A DNA stretch of 64,000 nt from Syncephalis fuscata (GCA_025786725.1 JAHLTZ010000002.1:744001-808000), one strand, 5' to 3'. Counted from the first letter of the stretch, positions 39,265 to 52,901 are shown. A program made the numbers and translations. Notes: generated by a model from the letters alone, not told the origin.

Positions 39265-40394
39265 ATGGAGCGCCTATGCGAGCAATTAGACGCATTGTTG
39301 GTAGAGCATCTAGAATTGGTTATGGCCTATCAGTCGCGCTGTGAAAGAATTGGGCTTCATATGAACCAGGTAATGACATATTATACTGGTGATAACAATA
39401 GCTAACGTTTTGTAATACATGTATTAATGTATGTATTATGTATAGGGATTTTTGCAATTAACACAAGCAAAATTTATTATGGGCCAGCGACATCTTTCAA
39501 GTTCGCAGTATGATCGGCGTATGTTGGCCAGTTTAACTGTGTAGGTAGTGCATAATTTAATAAACCGTCAATATCAAATATTAATAATAGTAGTCAAACA
39601 ACAACCAATACTATAGATGATGCGGTCACCGCTGAATCTAATGGGCATGTTGCTTCATCGACACATTTCCAACTAAAAGTTGCACCGTTTGAAATGCCTG
39701 TGGCCGATAACGATGAAGATGGGATTGGAGAGCCGGCAACGGCCATTGAGATTCATAGCCCTACTGCGTTGACATCACGTCATCGATTTGATCTAAATGA
39801 CGCGTCATCGTTGGCGGCCTATAATGCATCAGGATCACAAAATCACTCGTCTTCATCGTCGTCGTCCGCACCATTACCGCCGCATTCATCTGGCGCAAAA
39901 AACGAATCTGGTTCGTATCATACTGTGGCTGGCGGTCATGGTGCATCGTCTCAGCCGAATAAAGAAGCATTCCGTATGACACGCATGCGTACATGGACAC
40001 CAGCCGGTCGACGGGATCCAGTGACGTGGTATGGTGTACTTGTACCAGGTGCATTAAGGGCTGCCCAAACACAGTTTCGACAAAGTAATTATTCTAAAAT
40101 GAATTTATTACTATAATTTTATTGATTGTGTTTTATTATTTAGGTATTACGGATATTGTACATCTGGCCACTTTACGGGCAAATATTCTGGCTCATGAAC
40201 AACGACTTGCCCAACTTCTTGCTCAGAAACAACAGTGGCAACAAGAGGAGCATGCTAATAATCCATTGCCTATTACTTGCAGCCAAGAAGGTAACTTTGG
40301 GCAATCTTCACCATCATTACCCGCAGAATTGACGGCTGATTGGAATACAGCAGAGCTTACCTTTGGTGGCGATAGTAACGGCACTAATATATAA
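39265..40394 (+). CDS. VMA22: Vma22/CCDC115-like V-ATPase assembly factor
   Basis: Exons 39265-39369, 39446-39540, 39591-40084, 40144-40394; 314 aa. The N-terminal coiled coil MERLCEQLDALLVEHLELVM AYQSRCER is followed by LQLTQAKFIMGQRHLSSSQYD, the CCDC115 pattern. A long Ser-rich insert (SSSSSSSAPLPP) separates it from the C-terminal block RRDPVTWYGVLVPGALRAAQ TQFRQSITDIVHLATLRANI, where the family has its DP-W-GVLVP motif. In yeast Vma22 works with Vma12 and Vma21 in the endoplasmic reticulum to assemble the V-ATPase Vo sector. The insert makes it longer than yeast Vma22 (about 180 aa). The family call rests on the two end motifs. Confidence 0.8.
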
Positions 40395-41164
40395 TTAGAC
40401 ATTTAGATGTGCTTGCTATTATAATATAATCAATAAAATGCAATTAATTAATTAAATACTAATTATGATATACTCTAAATTACTAATACACCTACTGCTT
40501 AAACTACGCATAGTAATGCATCTATTGAATAAATTATTTGTAATAATACATCTATTGATTCATTGGTAGCTGTAATACATATTGACATGATTGATATTAA
40601 ATAGTTTAAATTTTTCCTTTAATTGAATGCCGAACAACAACGAATAACAACAATCGCGATTACTTTATCGTCTACTTCTAAAGTGGATGCGTACATACAG
40701 GAAAATAGGAGAGGAAATGTATGCATACTCGTAAAATGGAGTCCAGTAATGGATAAGAAGTGATGTAGATAAAAAGTGAAGCGTAATAATAGGGTCTTTC
40801 GTGATTACATTTAACATTGATGCATAAATAAACAGCAACAGCAACGACTAAATATGCCGACAACACGGCCAATAATGAATAAATGGATCTACGAAAGTCG
40901 TATGTATGTAAGAATCGTGGCTAAAAGTAGATAGAATGAAAAGGTACGCGCTATTGTCACCAATAAAGTAATGAAAAATATATATCTAGACTATAGCTAT
41001 AGCGATGGTATGTGTAATAGTAATACGCTAGTGGCAACGCACATATAAATCAGTGCTGCGTATATCCATATACAACCGTACAATATAGAATGTCTAAATA
41101 TATAGACTGGAACAAATGTAGGAGAAAATTGAAATACAACGATACCTTGGGCGCAAAAGAAAAT
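40395..41164. other. Spacer between convergent VMA22 and CCR4
   Basis: 770 bases of 3' flank. No gene is recognised; the frame at 40678-40872 has no family features. Confidence 0.45.
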
Positions 41165-43496
41165 TCAAGATGTTTTTCGATACGTAAAAGCACGTCGACT
41201 ATTACCACCACCGCCGCCTCCGCCACCTTGACCGGGTGTATTGCGTGTTGACGATGTTGAGGCTCTAAACCGTAGTTCCGACAATATACTAAAATGACTA
41301 TAGTAATAATAGTAATAACAATGTAATGATTAGTTATCTAATTATAATTATTTAGTATTTAGTATAATTACTTACTCTGAGGGAAAGTTGGCATCAGGAC
41401 AACCAACAGCTCGTGCTAAATAGGCCGAATCTACAGCGCCTAGTGCACCACCACAAGTAAGTGAACTACTGTTGTACCAGATGTAGTCAATAACACCTTT
41501 AAATTTAGGCGTGTAGTTCGTGTAACGCATCTCTGGTATATCAGCATAAGCATTACGCAATTGGAATCGGTGTTTAATGCCATCTTCACAGAAGCTACCA
41601 TAGACTTGCTGGGCAAAGTCTGGATGGTCTGGCAGAACTGATCCCTTAGTCAAGAATTCCACGACACCGCTATTTGGTTCCGAGTTCATATCACCGACTA
41701 CAAGTATAGGAATCTGGAAAGCTTGTGTATACTTGGGTCCATTGTTAATCGTTCCAGCCATTGAGTGTTCTTTACTCCACTGGGCAGTGAGTGTTTCAAG
41801 CTCTTCCATCAGCATAGCAATCTGAACAAGCTTCACATCTTTATGTTCTGGGTCCCAATGAATATGCGTATTGGCCACAATGATGGGTAGACCTGTGGGT
41901 ATATGCCGGAAGAAGGCTACACCGGCAATATTATCCTTTGTCATAAAGCGCTGGAATATTTCATCGGATTTTTGGAAATCCGATCGTTGAATGGCAATTT
42001 CATTGAATTCAATAATACGTTGATCGATCAATTGGAATCTAATAAAATGTCGTTAGTTAAATGCTATCGTTTATGTCCGATACTTACATCGAAGAACGAT
42101 AAAAAGTGGCACAGCCATCAACAACTCGTTTTTCCTTAGAAGCCATCGTTTTAGCGCGTGACTTTTGCCAAAGTACCGAATCGTGTGTCGAGCCTAAATG
42201 GTGCTTAAAGAACTCTTCATGCTGGCCGCCCTCTACCTCCTGTAGACACATCAAATCGGCATCCATGGCCTTAATCTCTTGAATAATCACTTCGCGCCGA
42301 CTATCCCAGGCCAGTGCCCATGACGGCGTACAGCTATACTGTGTAGGCGATGCGTATTTTTCGCATAGAATGTTGTAACTCATGACGGTAAATGGATCTA
42401 TGCATTTGTAAATTAATTTCATAACAAATATTGATTACCCGTGTATGCATACCGCCTACGGATGGATCTGGATCAAATGATTTCCACTCGCGTTCAAGAG
42501 GTGGTGCCGGTGCTAATAAAACATGCAAAATGGTTAGTTTTGTATTATAATACATTAATTATAGCAACCACGTGGACAGTTATCGCGTAGATAGCCTGTA
42601 ACCGCCGATGTACTTTCCGTGGCAATCATACTCTTGATCGGCTCTTGTATCGGATTACCTTCTAAACCAAGTGTTTCTAGCTGATAAAGTGTACCAAGCT
42701 CGGGTGGCAACTCGGTAAGTAGATTATCAAATAGCAATAATTCACGCAATTCGACCAATAGTCCAAGTTCTGAAGGCAATGAAGTAAGCTTATTGCCACT
42801 GGCATCAAGTAGTCGAAGAGTGCGTAATTGTGATATAGATGATGGCAGATAGCCAAGCTGATTATGATTCACGTACAACGAGGTAAGAAAGCTATAACGG
42901 AACAGTCCTGTGCACAAATTGCGTAATCCCATGCCGCCAAGATCCAAAGAGTGCCAACGTTGAACGCTATTGCCATTCGATGCTGACGACGCTGTTGCCC
43001 CATTATCGCCATTAGTAGCACGACTACTGACAATATCATCGCCTGGATAGCCACGACTATTCAGATTAAGGCCTAGAATCTCCTCAGTAGGTGTTCGCGT
43101 ATCATTACCATTGCCATGAGATGCAGCGTTCTGAAGATTAATATCACGTCGTGCTACAGCTGTTGCTAATCGAGCATGATGATGTGGTGCTGATGACTGA
43201 CGCGACAATTGCTGCAACGATAGCTGTTGTTGCCGTTGGGGTGTCATATTTACCAGACCGCTAGGTACACCATAACTGCTACCTGGCATGCCGCCCATGC
43301 CCATTGAATTTGTCTGTGCCGATACCATTGTCGCACCAGCCATACCAAACCCAGCTGCTTTCATCGACATGTTATAGCGCTGTGTCTGTGAAAGATAGAC
43401 TGGCGGATGATAGGGACTAGACTGGGACTGTGTAGGTGATCCAGATCGTACCGGAGGAGAGCCGTTTCCGTACGGGCCACGCATCGAGCTGGTCAT
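41165..43496 (-). CDS. CCR4: CCR4-type mRNA deadenylase
   Basis: Exons 43496-42569, 42512-42453, 42397-42088, 42038-41376, 41297-41165; 697 aa or longer. It is the catalytic poly(A) exonuclease of the CCR4-NOT complex. Order: low-complexity Ser/Gln-rich N-terminus; leucine-rich repeats ([71 protein letters not shown]) that bind the NOT complex; and the EEP nuclease domain with [25 protein letters not shown] (metal Glu), [31 protein letters not shown] and the final SDH. The last exon was started at 41297 so that the reading is [12 protein letters not shown], keeping the catalytic His. A strong TAG acceptor lies just before the first ATG (43509-43511), so an extra 5' exon is possible. Gly-rich C-terminus. 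Confidence 0.94.
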
Positions 43497-46400
43497 ACCG
43501 TATTGACGCTAGTAGTGTAGATAGTATATGAATAAAGAAAAAGAAAGAAAGTAAAAGCAGATGAATGTGAATGAATAGGATGTGTATCACAGCAATGTTA
43601 TCTCTTCTATCTGTCTGCTAGTTTATGCCGTCCGCAGTAAGTGTAGCAATAGCAATGAAAGCAGTAAAGGAAAAAGAAAAGCCAAGATGAATGGACGATA
43701 TATGCGTTGATAAATGGTCGCCAATACTACAAACGAGGTTGAATATACGGAGAAGGCAGCACTCTGTCGCTATGCATTCGCGCCTGCGTGTGCCGTCCAG
43801 CGTCGTTTCAGTCACGTAGAATGAGAAAAGGCACGCAATTTGCAAAACGCGTCGGTTTGTAGAATGCGAGATGCAAACACTTGAAACCAAGGTGCTATTG
43901 TGGTAGTCCTGCAGAACAGTAATAATAAATGAATAGTGTCGTTAGTCATCATAAATGGAATATTTTGGAAATAACACGAATAGCAGTATAGTAGCACTCG
44001 TAACTAAAGTAAACTATACTGCTGCTGCTGCTAACTACCAGCTAGTTAGCTAGCAAGCAAGCAAGCAATAGTAGAGTACAAGTGCAGGCTGGTCTCTATA
44101 TAAATTAGTTGCAGTCCAATCAATATCGCTCTCTTTGGGTACATGCAGATATACCAGCACTTTTAACAAACTGGCTGGTTTTACCCAAGATCGCTGTTGC
44201 TATAGTCACCACGTGACCATTAATACAGTGTACAAGTTAGGCAGGCCATAGCGAATCTATATAGACACCATCTATAGTTCATCTAGTGCTGTCTAAAGCG
44301 TCTATGGCTGTAGGCTGGTCTGGGTGGCGTTTGTTCCTTGAATTTCGTCACCCCCATGACTCTGCCATTAACACCACCACACACCATCTCTATCTAGGAT
44401 TCAACTTACAAAAGATCAAGGACACTAAAGAATAAACAATAGTCGTCGCTGGATATAAGATAGAAGCGCAACAGTTGTCGTAGTCGTAGTTGTGTAGTAG
44501 TGGCAGTAGTAGTAGTGGTGGTGGTGGTGTGGTTATAATAGTAGAAGCGAATGATGCAGTCCGAGTGAGAAGATGAGTGTGTTGTAAAAGGTGCAAGTGT
44601 GCAGGTCTGTATAAAATGAGAGTGAATTTTATGTGAGTGTGTGAAAAAGATCTTTGATTCAATGAAGACTTGTTATTACAATCACACTATTATTCAATTA
44701 AAGTTAATAAAATGAATAGAATGAATAGGATTACTAACATAATTAATAACTATTAACATTATTATTGCTATTATTGTTATTCAGCAACTTGTATATAATC
44801 ATCTGCCTATCAGGTAAACAATATGTGGTCCATGCAATAAAGTTTTTACCACCACGTGTATTATTACTTGCATTCTCAATAGACATCATAGACTATATCT
44901 ATCTATCTATCTAATATAGTATATAAACACTTCTCCATACACACTCACTCATTTCCATTCTATCTGAGTCTATTATTGATTATTTAGTGGTTGTTTCATC
45001 TATCTCATCTTTGCTAACCGATATCTAATCAATACCCCTTACTAACTACACTTTTATTCACTCCGATAAATGACGTTGAAGATTAATTCATTCATTCTAG
45101 TTCAACACTGCTCCTTTTATCGTTTATTCAATCACACAAATATTATTACAACTAAACACTTTTACTACTCTCTCTCTCTCTCTATCCACTCTATCCACTC
45201 TATTCTGTTCACTTTATTTGTTTACTTAAACACTAGTTGTGAGAGTGAGAACCTATATAGTTTGCCAAGCTGATCAACAAAGTAACACTAGCAACAGTGG
45301 CACTTTCTCTTCACTCTCTACTCACTCGCTTTTCCTTCCTACTCATTGGTTATAGCTCTTTCTCCTTTTTACTATCTACATAGTCGTGCTTTTATTTCAA
45401 CGTCTAGGTTTACTTGCGTGTGCTTGTACAGCGGTTAAACCTTACCCTGCTTACTACTAACAAACAATAACCACCACCACAACACTTTCGGGTAAGCATC
45501 GTGATGTGGCGTGGCGTGCATTCCCTTCCTATCTTTTCCCAATCCACTACTACTTCTATTATACTTGCGTTCACTCTATTAGTTTCGTCTACTTGTCATC
45601 TCTACTGGATTGTACTTTCATTAAGCTCATCTTAAAGATTAGCAATACTCTAGTCAAGAAAGGGGTTATTGGTCTAAACACCGTAGTTCTATTACCCTGC
45701 GTCTATTGTTATTCATAGGTGTTGTATTTGTTACAAGTATCGAACGTGCTCTCCGGTTACTTTGTTGTCTATAGACAATACGGGTATTGTTTGGATAGCT
45801 AATACGTCTTGGCTAAGTGGTAGTCTAAGCCGTATTAGACTATAGCGGCTATTGACCGCTACTACTATTGACATCTATTGTTCATCGTGTATTCATTTGT
45901 TTGAACTTTCTATTATTTCACTTAACCTTATAGCCACTCTCTATAGTTACTGGTGCATGCTTATTCAGATTACTAATTCACAGCGTGTTTACTTCATCAT
46001 CTACTTAAACATCATAGATTCTATATCCACGTGACCTTTCACCTTGAAACTGCCACGTTGTGGTGGTGTGACTGTTTTGTTGGTCACGCTGTTTATTCGC
46101 ACTCATCATCATCGTCGTCATCGTCATCATCATTCATATTATTCGTATTTAGTGTTATTAGTGTTCGTATTCATATCCATATCATCTTTGGTCATCAAAG
46201 GTGCTTTCATTTAGCCTATTCTCTTTTACGCTCTTATCCACTGCATCTATCAATTCTATATCGCATATTTGAGTAGTTGCTATAAGCAGATACTATTTTA
46301 TTGTTTGGTACTTGTTGATTTGTTATTATTCTCGCTATTAAGCCATTGACACGGTGACTGCATTCTATTGATTAATTGATTAATTAACTGTTGATTGTAT

Positions 46401-46559
46401 TTAACGATTACCATTCCGTATACACTGTGTGCTCTTTGATCGTTAATTCAGTTCAACTGCAGACACCGCAAGCAACACTTAGCTGAGAAGCAGTACCGTT
46501 ATCGGACATTTTTATTACTGTGGTCTGCGCCTTTATTAGCCTCTGGCCGTTCAACGGCG
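43497..46559. promoter_or_regulatory. 3-kb divergent spacer with pyrimidine-rich leaders
   Basis: It lies between the outward-facing CCR4 and BCAS3 genes. From about 44640 to 46560 the plus strand is strongly C/T-rich (for example CTCTCTCTCTCTAT at 45171-45184), and the CCR4 side is C/T-rich on the minus strand (43520-43560), so both sense leaders are pyrimidine-rich. Microsatellites: GGT/AGT tracts at 44501-44533, TATC at 44900-44914, TCA/TCG at 46106-46130. Several unrelated short open frames occur. No conserved gene is recognised. Confidence 0.5.
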
Positions 46560-49500
46560 ATGCGCGACCATCAGCGGAAACAGAGCACGTCTTCAGTGTC
46601 GTTGCCTAGCTCTCCTAAGCAACTGACACGGACAGAATCCTCAAGCATTGGTATACGTGCTGAGCCGCGACTTGCTCGGTAAGTAGTGGTGATCTATTAA
46701 TAAGATAGATGACTGATGGACGGCTAATATGATTGGTGATGACTCATATTGATGTTTATTGAGTAGAGGTACGAGTGTTCTTGACACGGTGTCCAGTCGA
46801 TTCCATGACCTGTCGACCTTTGTGACCCGACACGTCAATGCTTCCGTCGGTACAAGGTCGGCATCGCCGTCGTTGCTAGTAGGTTCCTATCCGCAATCTC
46901 ATTATCCGTACCGGCAACGGTCGAATACGGCAACGGGCAGTTATAATGCAGCCTATTCACCTCATCGGGCCATATTGCATCAACGGACGCATCGTGGTCC
47001 ATGGCCAGCCGATGCCAACTTCAATGGCATGCATGGTGGTGGAGGACCAGTCTATGCCGAATATGGCCGTGAAGGTATGCATAGTGATGGCAAGTCATAT
47101 TCAGGTGCCATGTATGCACATGATATGGGCATTGTTAATGGACAGCTTCATGTACCTCATGGTCAATTCCCTATGGATAATGAAGAGCCATTGCGTGGTG
47201 CAGCAATGTTCAATGATGGACGACGTGTATTAAAGGCACGATTTCAGTCATTGGATCATGTAGCACCTATTCCATTTGTAGATGCAGTACCTGTAACAAC
47301 GACAGCATCTAATACAACTATTCAAGACACAGATTGGCGACGGTAAGTTAGTAGATATAGATAAATATAGATGAATATAAATAAACAATTAATCATTAAT
47401 ATTATTATTATTAGACGTACAGCACTGCTTATGGGCTATACGGATGGATTCCATATTTGGGATGTATCTAATGTCAATGAGATCCGTGAAATGGCCTCTA
47501 TTCGAGATACTAGTGTAGGCCAAGTAATGGATTTAGAAGTAAGTATATACTAGTAAATTAGTGGATTAATCAATAGTGTTAACGTTAAATATTTTAGATT
47601 GTACCAGAGCCATCCGTCTTACCTGGAGATCATCTTTCTGGTAATCAGTCCATAGTAGATGTATTAGCACCGATGCGACCATTATTAGCCATCGTGTAAG
47701 TTATTACATTACATTATATTAATTAATCAGTTAATTAATTAATTGATTAATCTATTAGATCTGCACCTTCTACTGAATCTAATTGGCAGGATTCCTTGCC
47801 TCCACCAGTATTCTCATCTGATGGCATGAATTCCTTAAAAGATTATAGTGGACTAGGCGGTGATTCATCTGAACGAGCTATATTGATTATCTATTCGTTA
47901 AAGACACATCAAATAGTGCGTAAATTAACTGATTCACGGGCTGATGTGATGGGTGTGGCATGTAATCGACACGTGATTGCTATGGTAATTATAACATTAG
48001 TATTATATTATATATTAGCATTAACATTAATGTGACAAATATAGTCATTAAGTGATGGTCGAATTCGTGTTGTATCCAATCATGATCTATCAACAATTGC
48101 CACCTTTAATGATGTACTTGTTACTGGAGAACATCCAGTGCCTATCTTTTCATTGGGTTCTCGTTGGATTGCTTATGTTTCTGCCTCGCCGCCACCTCCT
48201 GCCTTTGCTGGTGTATTACGTACCAATGATGCTGAGGATACTTCTACGGTAGAGAAAGTGGCGCGAGAAGTGATGCAAGGTGTCAAATCACTAGGCAGTC
48301 TTGGTTACAAGGCCATGTCCGACTATCTATCATCTCGTGCTCATACTAATGAACCTCAGCCAACGAGTAATTCATTAGTATCACGCCAACGAAGTAGAAG
48401 ATCATCCAATGCCAAGGATTTAGGTGGTGTAGTAAGTTGTTATTTGTTTGTAATATATCAGCATTGACATGCAATATAATAGATTGTTGTACGTGACTTA
48501 GTAGCCGAGAAGTTGAATGCTATACATATAACGCCAACAAATGAGTGTGAACCATCAAGTACCACCAATAATAGTATATCACGTTCCATGACTTCTTCAA
48601 TAGAAACTACCAGTCAAATACCAACTATAAGTGAATTAACTGGTCCATTTGAGGATAAAGTACCAACACACACTGGCGAGAGTGAAGTGTCAGACACGAC
48701 AGCCACTACTACTACATCAAGTCATTCTACATCAACCGTCAAACCAATTGTTCATTTCCGTGCTCATGAACACAATTGTTCTGCCCTTAAATTCGATCCA
48801 TCTGGATTCCGTCTAGTGACTGTATCATCACGAGGTGATACATTCCGTGTCCATTCCATTGCTCATGGTCGAGCCTCTTTACTGTTTACTTTATCACGTG
48901 GATATACGCATGCCAAGATTAATGATTTAGTATTTGATCATGAAGCACGCTGGTTTGCTGTTAGTACCGGCCATGGTACTACCCATGTATTCCGACTACC
49001 TTCAGTTGAAGCACAACAATCAAATGTAGATCGACAAGGGCTGTCTCAATCAAGTGGTAGTTGGTCTAAACGCACTGTATTCACCGATAGAGCCTGGCCA
49101 CCTGTCGTTAGAATTCGACAAAAGCTTGATGAAGACTTGGAAACAGATGATCCATCAGAAGCCTTCTATTCAGGACCTGTTACGCCAAGTACCAGCTATC
49201 CTAATGGAGGACATCGTACACCTCAATCGGGTGGACATGGTATGCCAACACTAGATGCCACATCTGTATGGGCCAATCATACCATGGGTGGGCCATTAAT
49301 GGGCGAAGGAGAGGGTGCACACACGCCACCACCACCACTCGCTGTTAGATTTTCACATTTTGGACAGGATAGAGATCAAGCAGTGTTTATTATTAATGGT
49401 GCAGGTCTACTTACCATGCATCGATTAAAGCGAGGAAAGACGACTGAATTGGCCATGGAGGCTGAAGATGTGGCTGAATGGAAGCTATTACGTGGTGAGG

Positions 49501-51084
49501 ATTGGGACACGTTAGCTCAGCCTATTCAATTCACAGAGCCCATTTCATTGTCTGTTGGTGCTAGTGATGAAGAACAAGATCGTGTATCCACTCCTAGTAG
49601 TAATAACAGTAATGATAGCAGTAATAGTCATCGATCCGATGAAGTAATGAGTGATATAAATGGCCCGCCTACTCCTACTAAACCAGTAGAGACAGTAGAG
49701 ATAGTAGGGACAGTAGGGACAGTGGAAACTACAGAATTGTCATCACCCAAACCAATAAAGACAGAAAAGCCAACGGGTAAAAAAGCTAAACGTAAATCAA
49801 AGTCTCATCAACAGAATACATCAGCTACAGTTACATCTACATCTACATCTACATCTACAACAACAACAGCTACAAATAATGGTACAGTAGAGACAGTTAC
49901 CAAGACCAATTCAGAGTCTCTAGTATCTATTACTGAACAGCCATTATCGTCTAAACCATCACCATCGGTCCCAACCCAAACGTCAACTGAGGCAAAGTAA
50001 GTGTATTCATATTGATACAAAGAAATAGATACTAATCACTACTATTGTTACTATTATTAATAGATGGTTGGCTCATGCTGAAATTGTTACTTATCCTCCT
50101 CATTATGCTCGAGTACTTTGGAATCAACCTGGATTTCAATTTCAAGTATTTGATCCAAATGTTCGTGGTGATGGTGGTGATTTAACAGCCACTAGACCTG
50201 TTGATGTTAATCATCCACTACCTACACCCTATGGATGGTAAGTAATATATATATATATATAGTATTTATTTATCTAATATCTAATATCTAATATCTATTT
50301 ATAGGGCACGGGCTGAAAATGATGGTCAGGCTGCTTCAGGTGCTAATCTAGAGGAATGTATTAGAAAGGCTATGCAATCCGATATGGATCTATCGCCGGC
50401 CTCTCGAGAATTGTTGGATACGCAGGCTGCTCGTTCATCCGATCCATTTACTCGAGGTCAACCATATTCATCGTCAGCATTAATGCAACATCACGATGAA
50501 AATGACAAAGAAATAGTAGATATGCTGCGTAGACGACATAGAAGTCCATTATTAACACCAGAAGATCTAGATCATGATGTATTAGATGAATTTGATCTAT
50601 ATGATCAGGATTACATTATGCAACATGATATGAATGGTGGTGGTAAAGCATAATGACTAATGATGAATATACCAATATTGACGGTCATCGTATCTCTTCT
50701 AGTCCAAATATGCCATCGGCTGAACTAATAGCTGGTGGTGTAACCACTTCTGGAGATGACTGGCAAGATGCCGGCCATCTACGCATTCCACCCGTTAATT
50801 CACGAGGCGGATCCATTCATAGTTTACGTCAATCAACAAAATCACCTCAAGTTACAGTTCATACGAATGGTGATCCTGCATCCTCTTCATTTATGAGTAC
50901 GAATAGTCATGGTGTATCATCGGATGTGTCTATTGGTCTACTAATGGACGATGTACGAGAAATATCTCTAAGCGATGATGAAGAGAGTAACAACAATAAT
51001 GTGAATCAATTAGGCGCTTCACGTCAATCAGCAAATACATCAGGTAGCCGTATTTTGGGTAATCTACGTTGGTTTGACGATTAG
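46560..51084 (+). CDS. BCAS3 domain WD40-like protein (phagophore-associated), frame interrupted once
   Basis: Nine exons: 46560-46678, 46767-47342, 47415-47538, 47598-47695, 47759-47984, 48045-48431, 48483-49996, 50064-50237, 50305-51084; about 1332 aa with one base restored near 50650. The propeller reads LLMGYTDGFHIWDVSNVNEI, LIIYSLKTHQIVRKL, SLSDGRIRVVSNHDLSTIAT, then the most conserved part VHFRAHEHNCSALKFDPSGF RLVTVSSRGDTFRVHSI and SRGYTHAKINDLVFDHEARW FAVSTGHGTTHVFRL. The BCAS3 C-terminal domain follows (WKLLRGEDWD, WLAHAEIVTYPPHYARVLWN QPGFQFQVF). Animal BCAS3, with PHAF1/C16orf70, binds phosphoinositides on phagophores. A Ser/Thr-repeat linker (TSTSTSTSTT) and an acidic tail ending LRWFDD are additions. 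Function in fungi is inferred. Confidence 0.85.
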
Positions 51085-51460
51085 TCTTTTTTCTTTCCTA
51101 CATCACATATATTTTACTACTCTCTATTATTACCATTATTACTATAACTACCATTACTACTTTTTGCATACTATTGATCTATTTGTTTGATATCTCTTTT
51201 CTATTATAAGATACGAAGATATGTGTTATTGTTATTGTTGTTGTTGTTGTTACAATTGTTGCTGTGCTCTGTTATTTGTTGTGCACAAATAGTTTGTACA
51301 AGTGGTGAATTGATTTATGTTTGATGAAATATTTTTCTTTTTTTAATCATAATTGTGAATTCATCTCTTTATTTTTTACCACCATTCTCGAGATTATACG
51401 TAGAAAACATAAACAGCTCTTTTATTAATATATTTATATTGTTATAATATCAAGTGTTGA
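51085..51460. other. Spacer between BCAS3 and BCD1
   Basis: 376 bases with a GTT/ATT microsatellite at 51225-51252 and a T-rich leader. No gene. Confidence 0.5.
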
Positions 51461-52901
51461 ATGAAGATGACAGACAAGGATACAGTTTTGTGCACTTGTT
51501 GTCAACAAGTGACGGCAAAGTATCGTTGTCCACGCTGTGATGCACGTACCTGCTCATTAGTATGTGTTAATACACATAAAGAGACAAGTGGCTGTTCTGG
51601 AAAACGGGACCGTACTCAGTATGTATCAATGAAGACATTTGACGTTAATCAACTAGCAAGTGGTAAGCAATTCTAATAATTATGAACGAATAGTGTATTA
51701 ATGTATTGATATAGATATCGGATTCTTGGAAGAGGTTGAAAGAGAAAGGGATATGGCAGAACGAGGGCTGGAAGAGAGTGTTAAACATCAACAACAGAAG
51801 GAATTGATGAATAGATCCCGTCGACAACGTACACCTCTGACTAGAAGTGAACGTATTGCTAAATGGGCCTATGAACGATGCCAAGTAAAAGTGCGTTGTT
51901 TACCGACTGGAATGAAAAGACAGCAAGAAAATAAAACAAGTTGGGACGGTAGACAAAAGTATATGTTGTGGACTGTACAAGTAGAATTTGGTATCACGTC
52001 ATTTGACAAGGCCACTACACCATCAACACAGCAACTATTACTGCACCGGTAAGTAATGTTACTACATATATATTATAACTAATCTATGTAATAGTATTAG
52101 TGATACAATGTTATTACGAGATATTATTCAAAGTGCACGAGAAAAAATTGGTGGAAAGTGTACGACACCAACAAACGATATGGAACGTATTTTATTACGT
52201 CAAGTAGATACACCAGTAAGTAGACTATACTAAACCTATAGACTAAATGGTCTTATTATTCATTCATTGATTAGGCAAATGCTCCAGGTTATATCGAATT
52301 GCCCTCGTCGATACCTTTGTATAAGGCGTTGACTGCCCAGGTATTAATAGAATATCCGACATTATATGTTGTATCAGCAAATGAAGCAGCAACGATGTCT
52401 CGTGAATGGACCATCAAGCCATATGCCTTTGACGATTCTATTAATGTTTCCCAAAACAAGGAGACGAAGTGTGACAAGAAAAACCGAGAACAATTATCGT
52501 TAACAGGAACAGCAGCGGATGTAACCATTTGTGCTGCATCAACTGTCTCCTCTATAGATGCTAGTAGCGGTGACGGTTGTAAGAATAGTAATACGGCACG
52601 GGCATTTGAAGTAATGGAACCGGAATCCGACGATAGTAATGATACAGCTAATGAAGGCACCACGGTGAAACGTAAACCAGATTTTTCAATGGCCAATAGC
52701 TACCACTCGGTGAATGAAGAAGGAGAAAGGAGCGAAGCGAGTGATGGCATGGCAGCTACGACTGCACTGACCAGCCATTTAGCTAGTTTAGTAGATTATA
52801 CCGATTCTGAGAATGAGTCAGATGATCAACATGGTGATGGTGAAGTACAGTTGCCGGTAATAAAACGACCGAAGTTAAGTAGTCTACACCATCACCCATA
52901 G
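51461..52901 (+). CDS. BCD1: BCD1/ZNHIT6-like box C/D snoRNP assembly protein
   Basis: Exons 51461-51662, 51715-52048, 52095-52215, 52275-52901; 427 aa. The N-terminal HIT-type zinc finger is complete: CTCCQQVTAKYRCPRCDART with CSLVCVNTHKETSGC. The BCD1 region follows (DRTQYVSMKTFD, DIGFLEEVERERD, VKVRCLPTGMKRQQENKTSW, MLWTVQVEF, LLLHRISDTMLLRDIIQSA, IELPSSIPLYKALTAQVLIE YPTLYVV). The last 180 residues are acidic and disordered with a KRPK motif, possibly a nuclear signal. BCD1 stabilises Rvb1/2-bound pre-snoRNPs in the nucleus, so it works with box C/D snoRNAs. Start: first ATG; a second Met follows two codons on. Confidence 0.9.

Noticed and set aside
41281-41290. Last CCR4 exon starting at the nearer TAG (41288)
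   Set aside because: As the main form it would delete the invariant catalytic His; the upstream TAG restores SDHFS. It is kept only as a possible alternative isoform.
44501-44533. GGT/AGT repeats considered as a minisatellite or CRISPR-like array
   Set aside because: Simple trinucleotide tract with no spacers; no CRISPR array exists anywhere in the window.
45070-46276. Series of 60-80 codon frames in the CCR4-BCAS3 spacer
   Set aside because: They translate the C/T-rich leader into Ser/Leu/Tyr-rich strings; no conservation signal or phase-matching introns.
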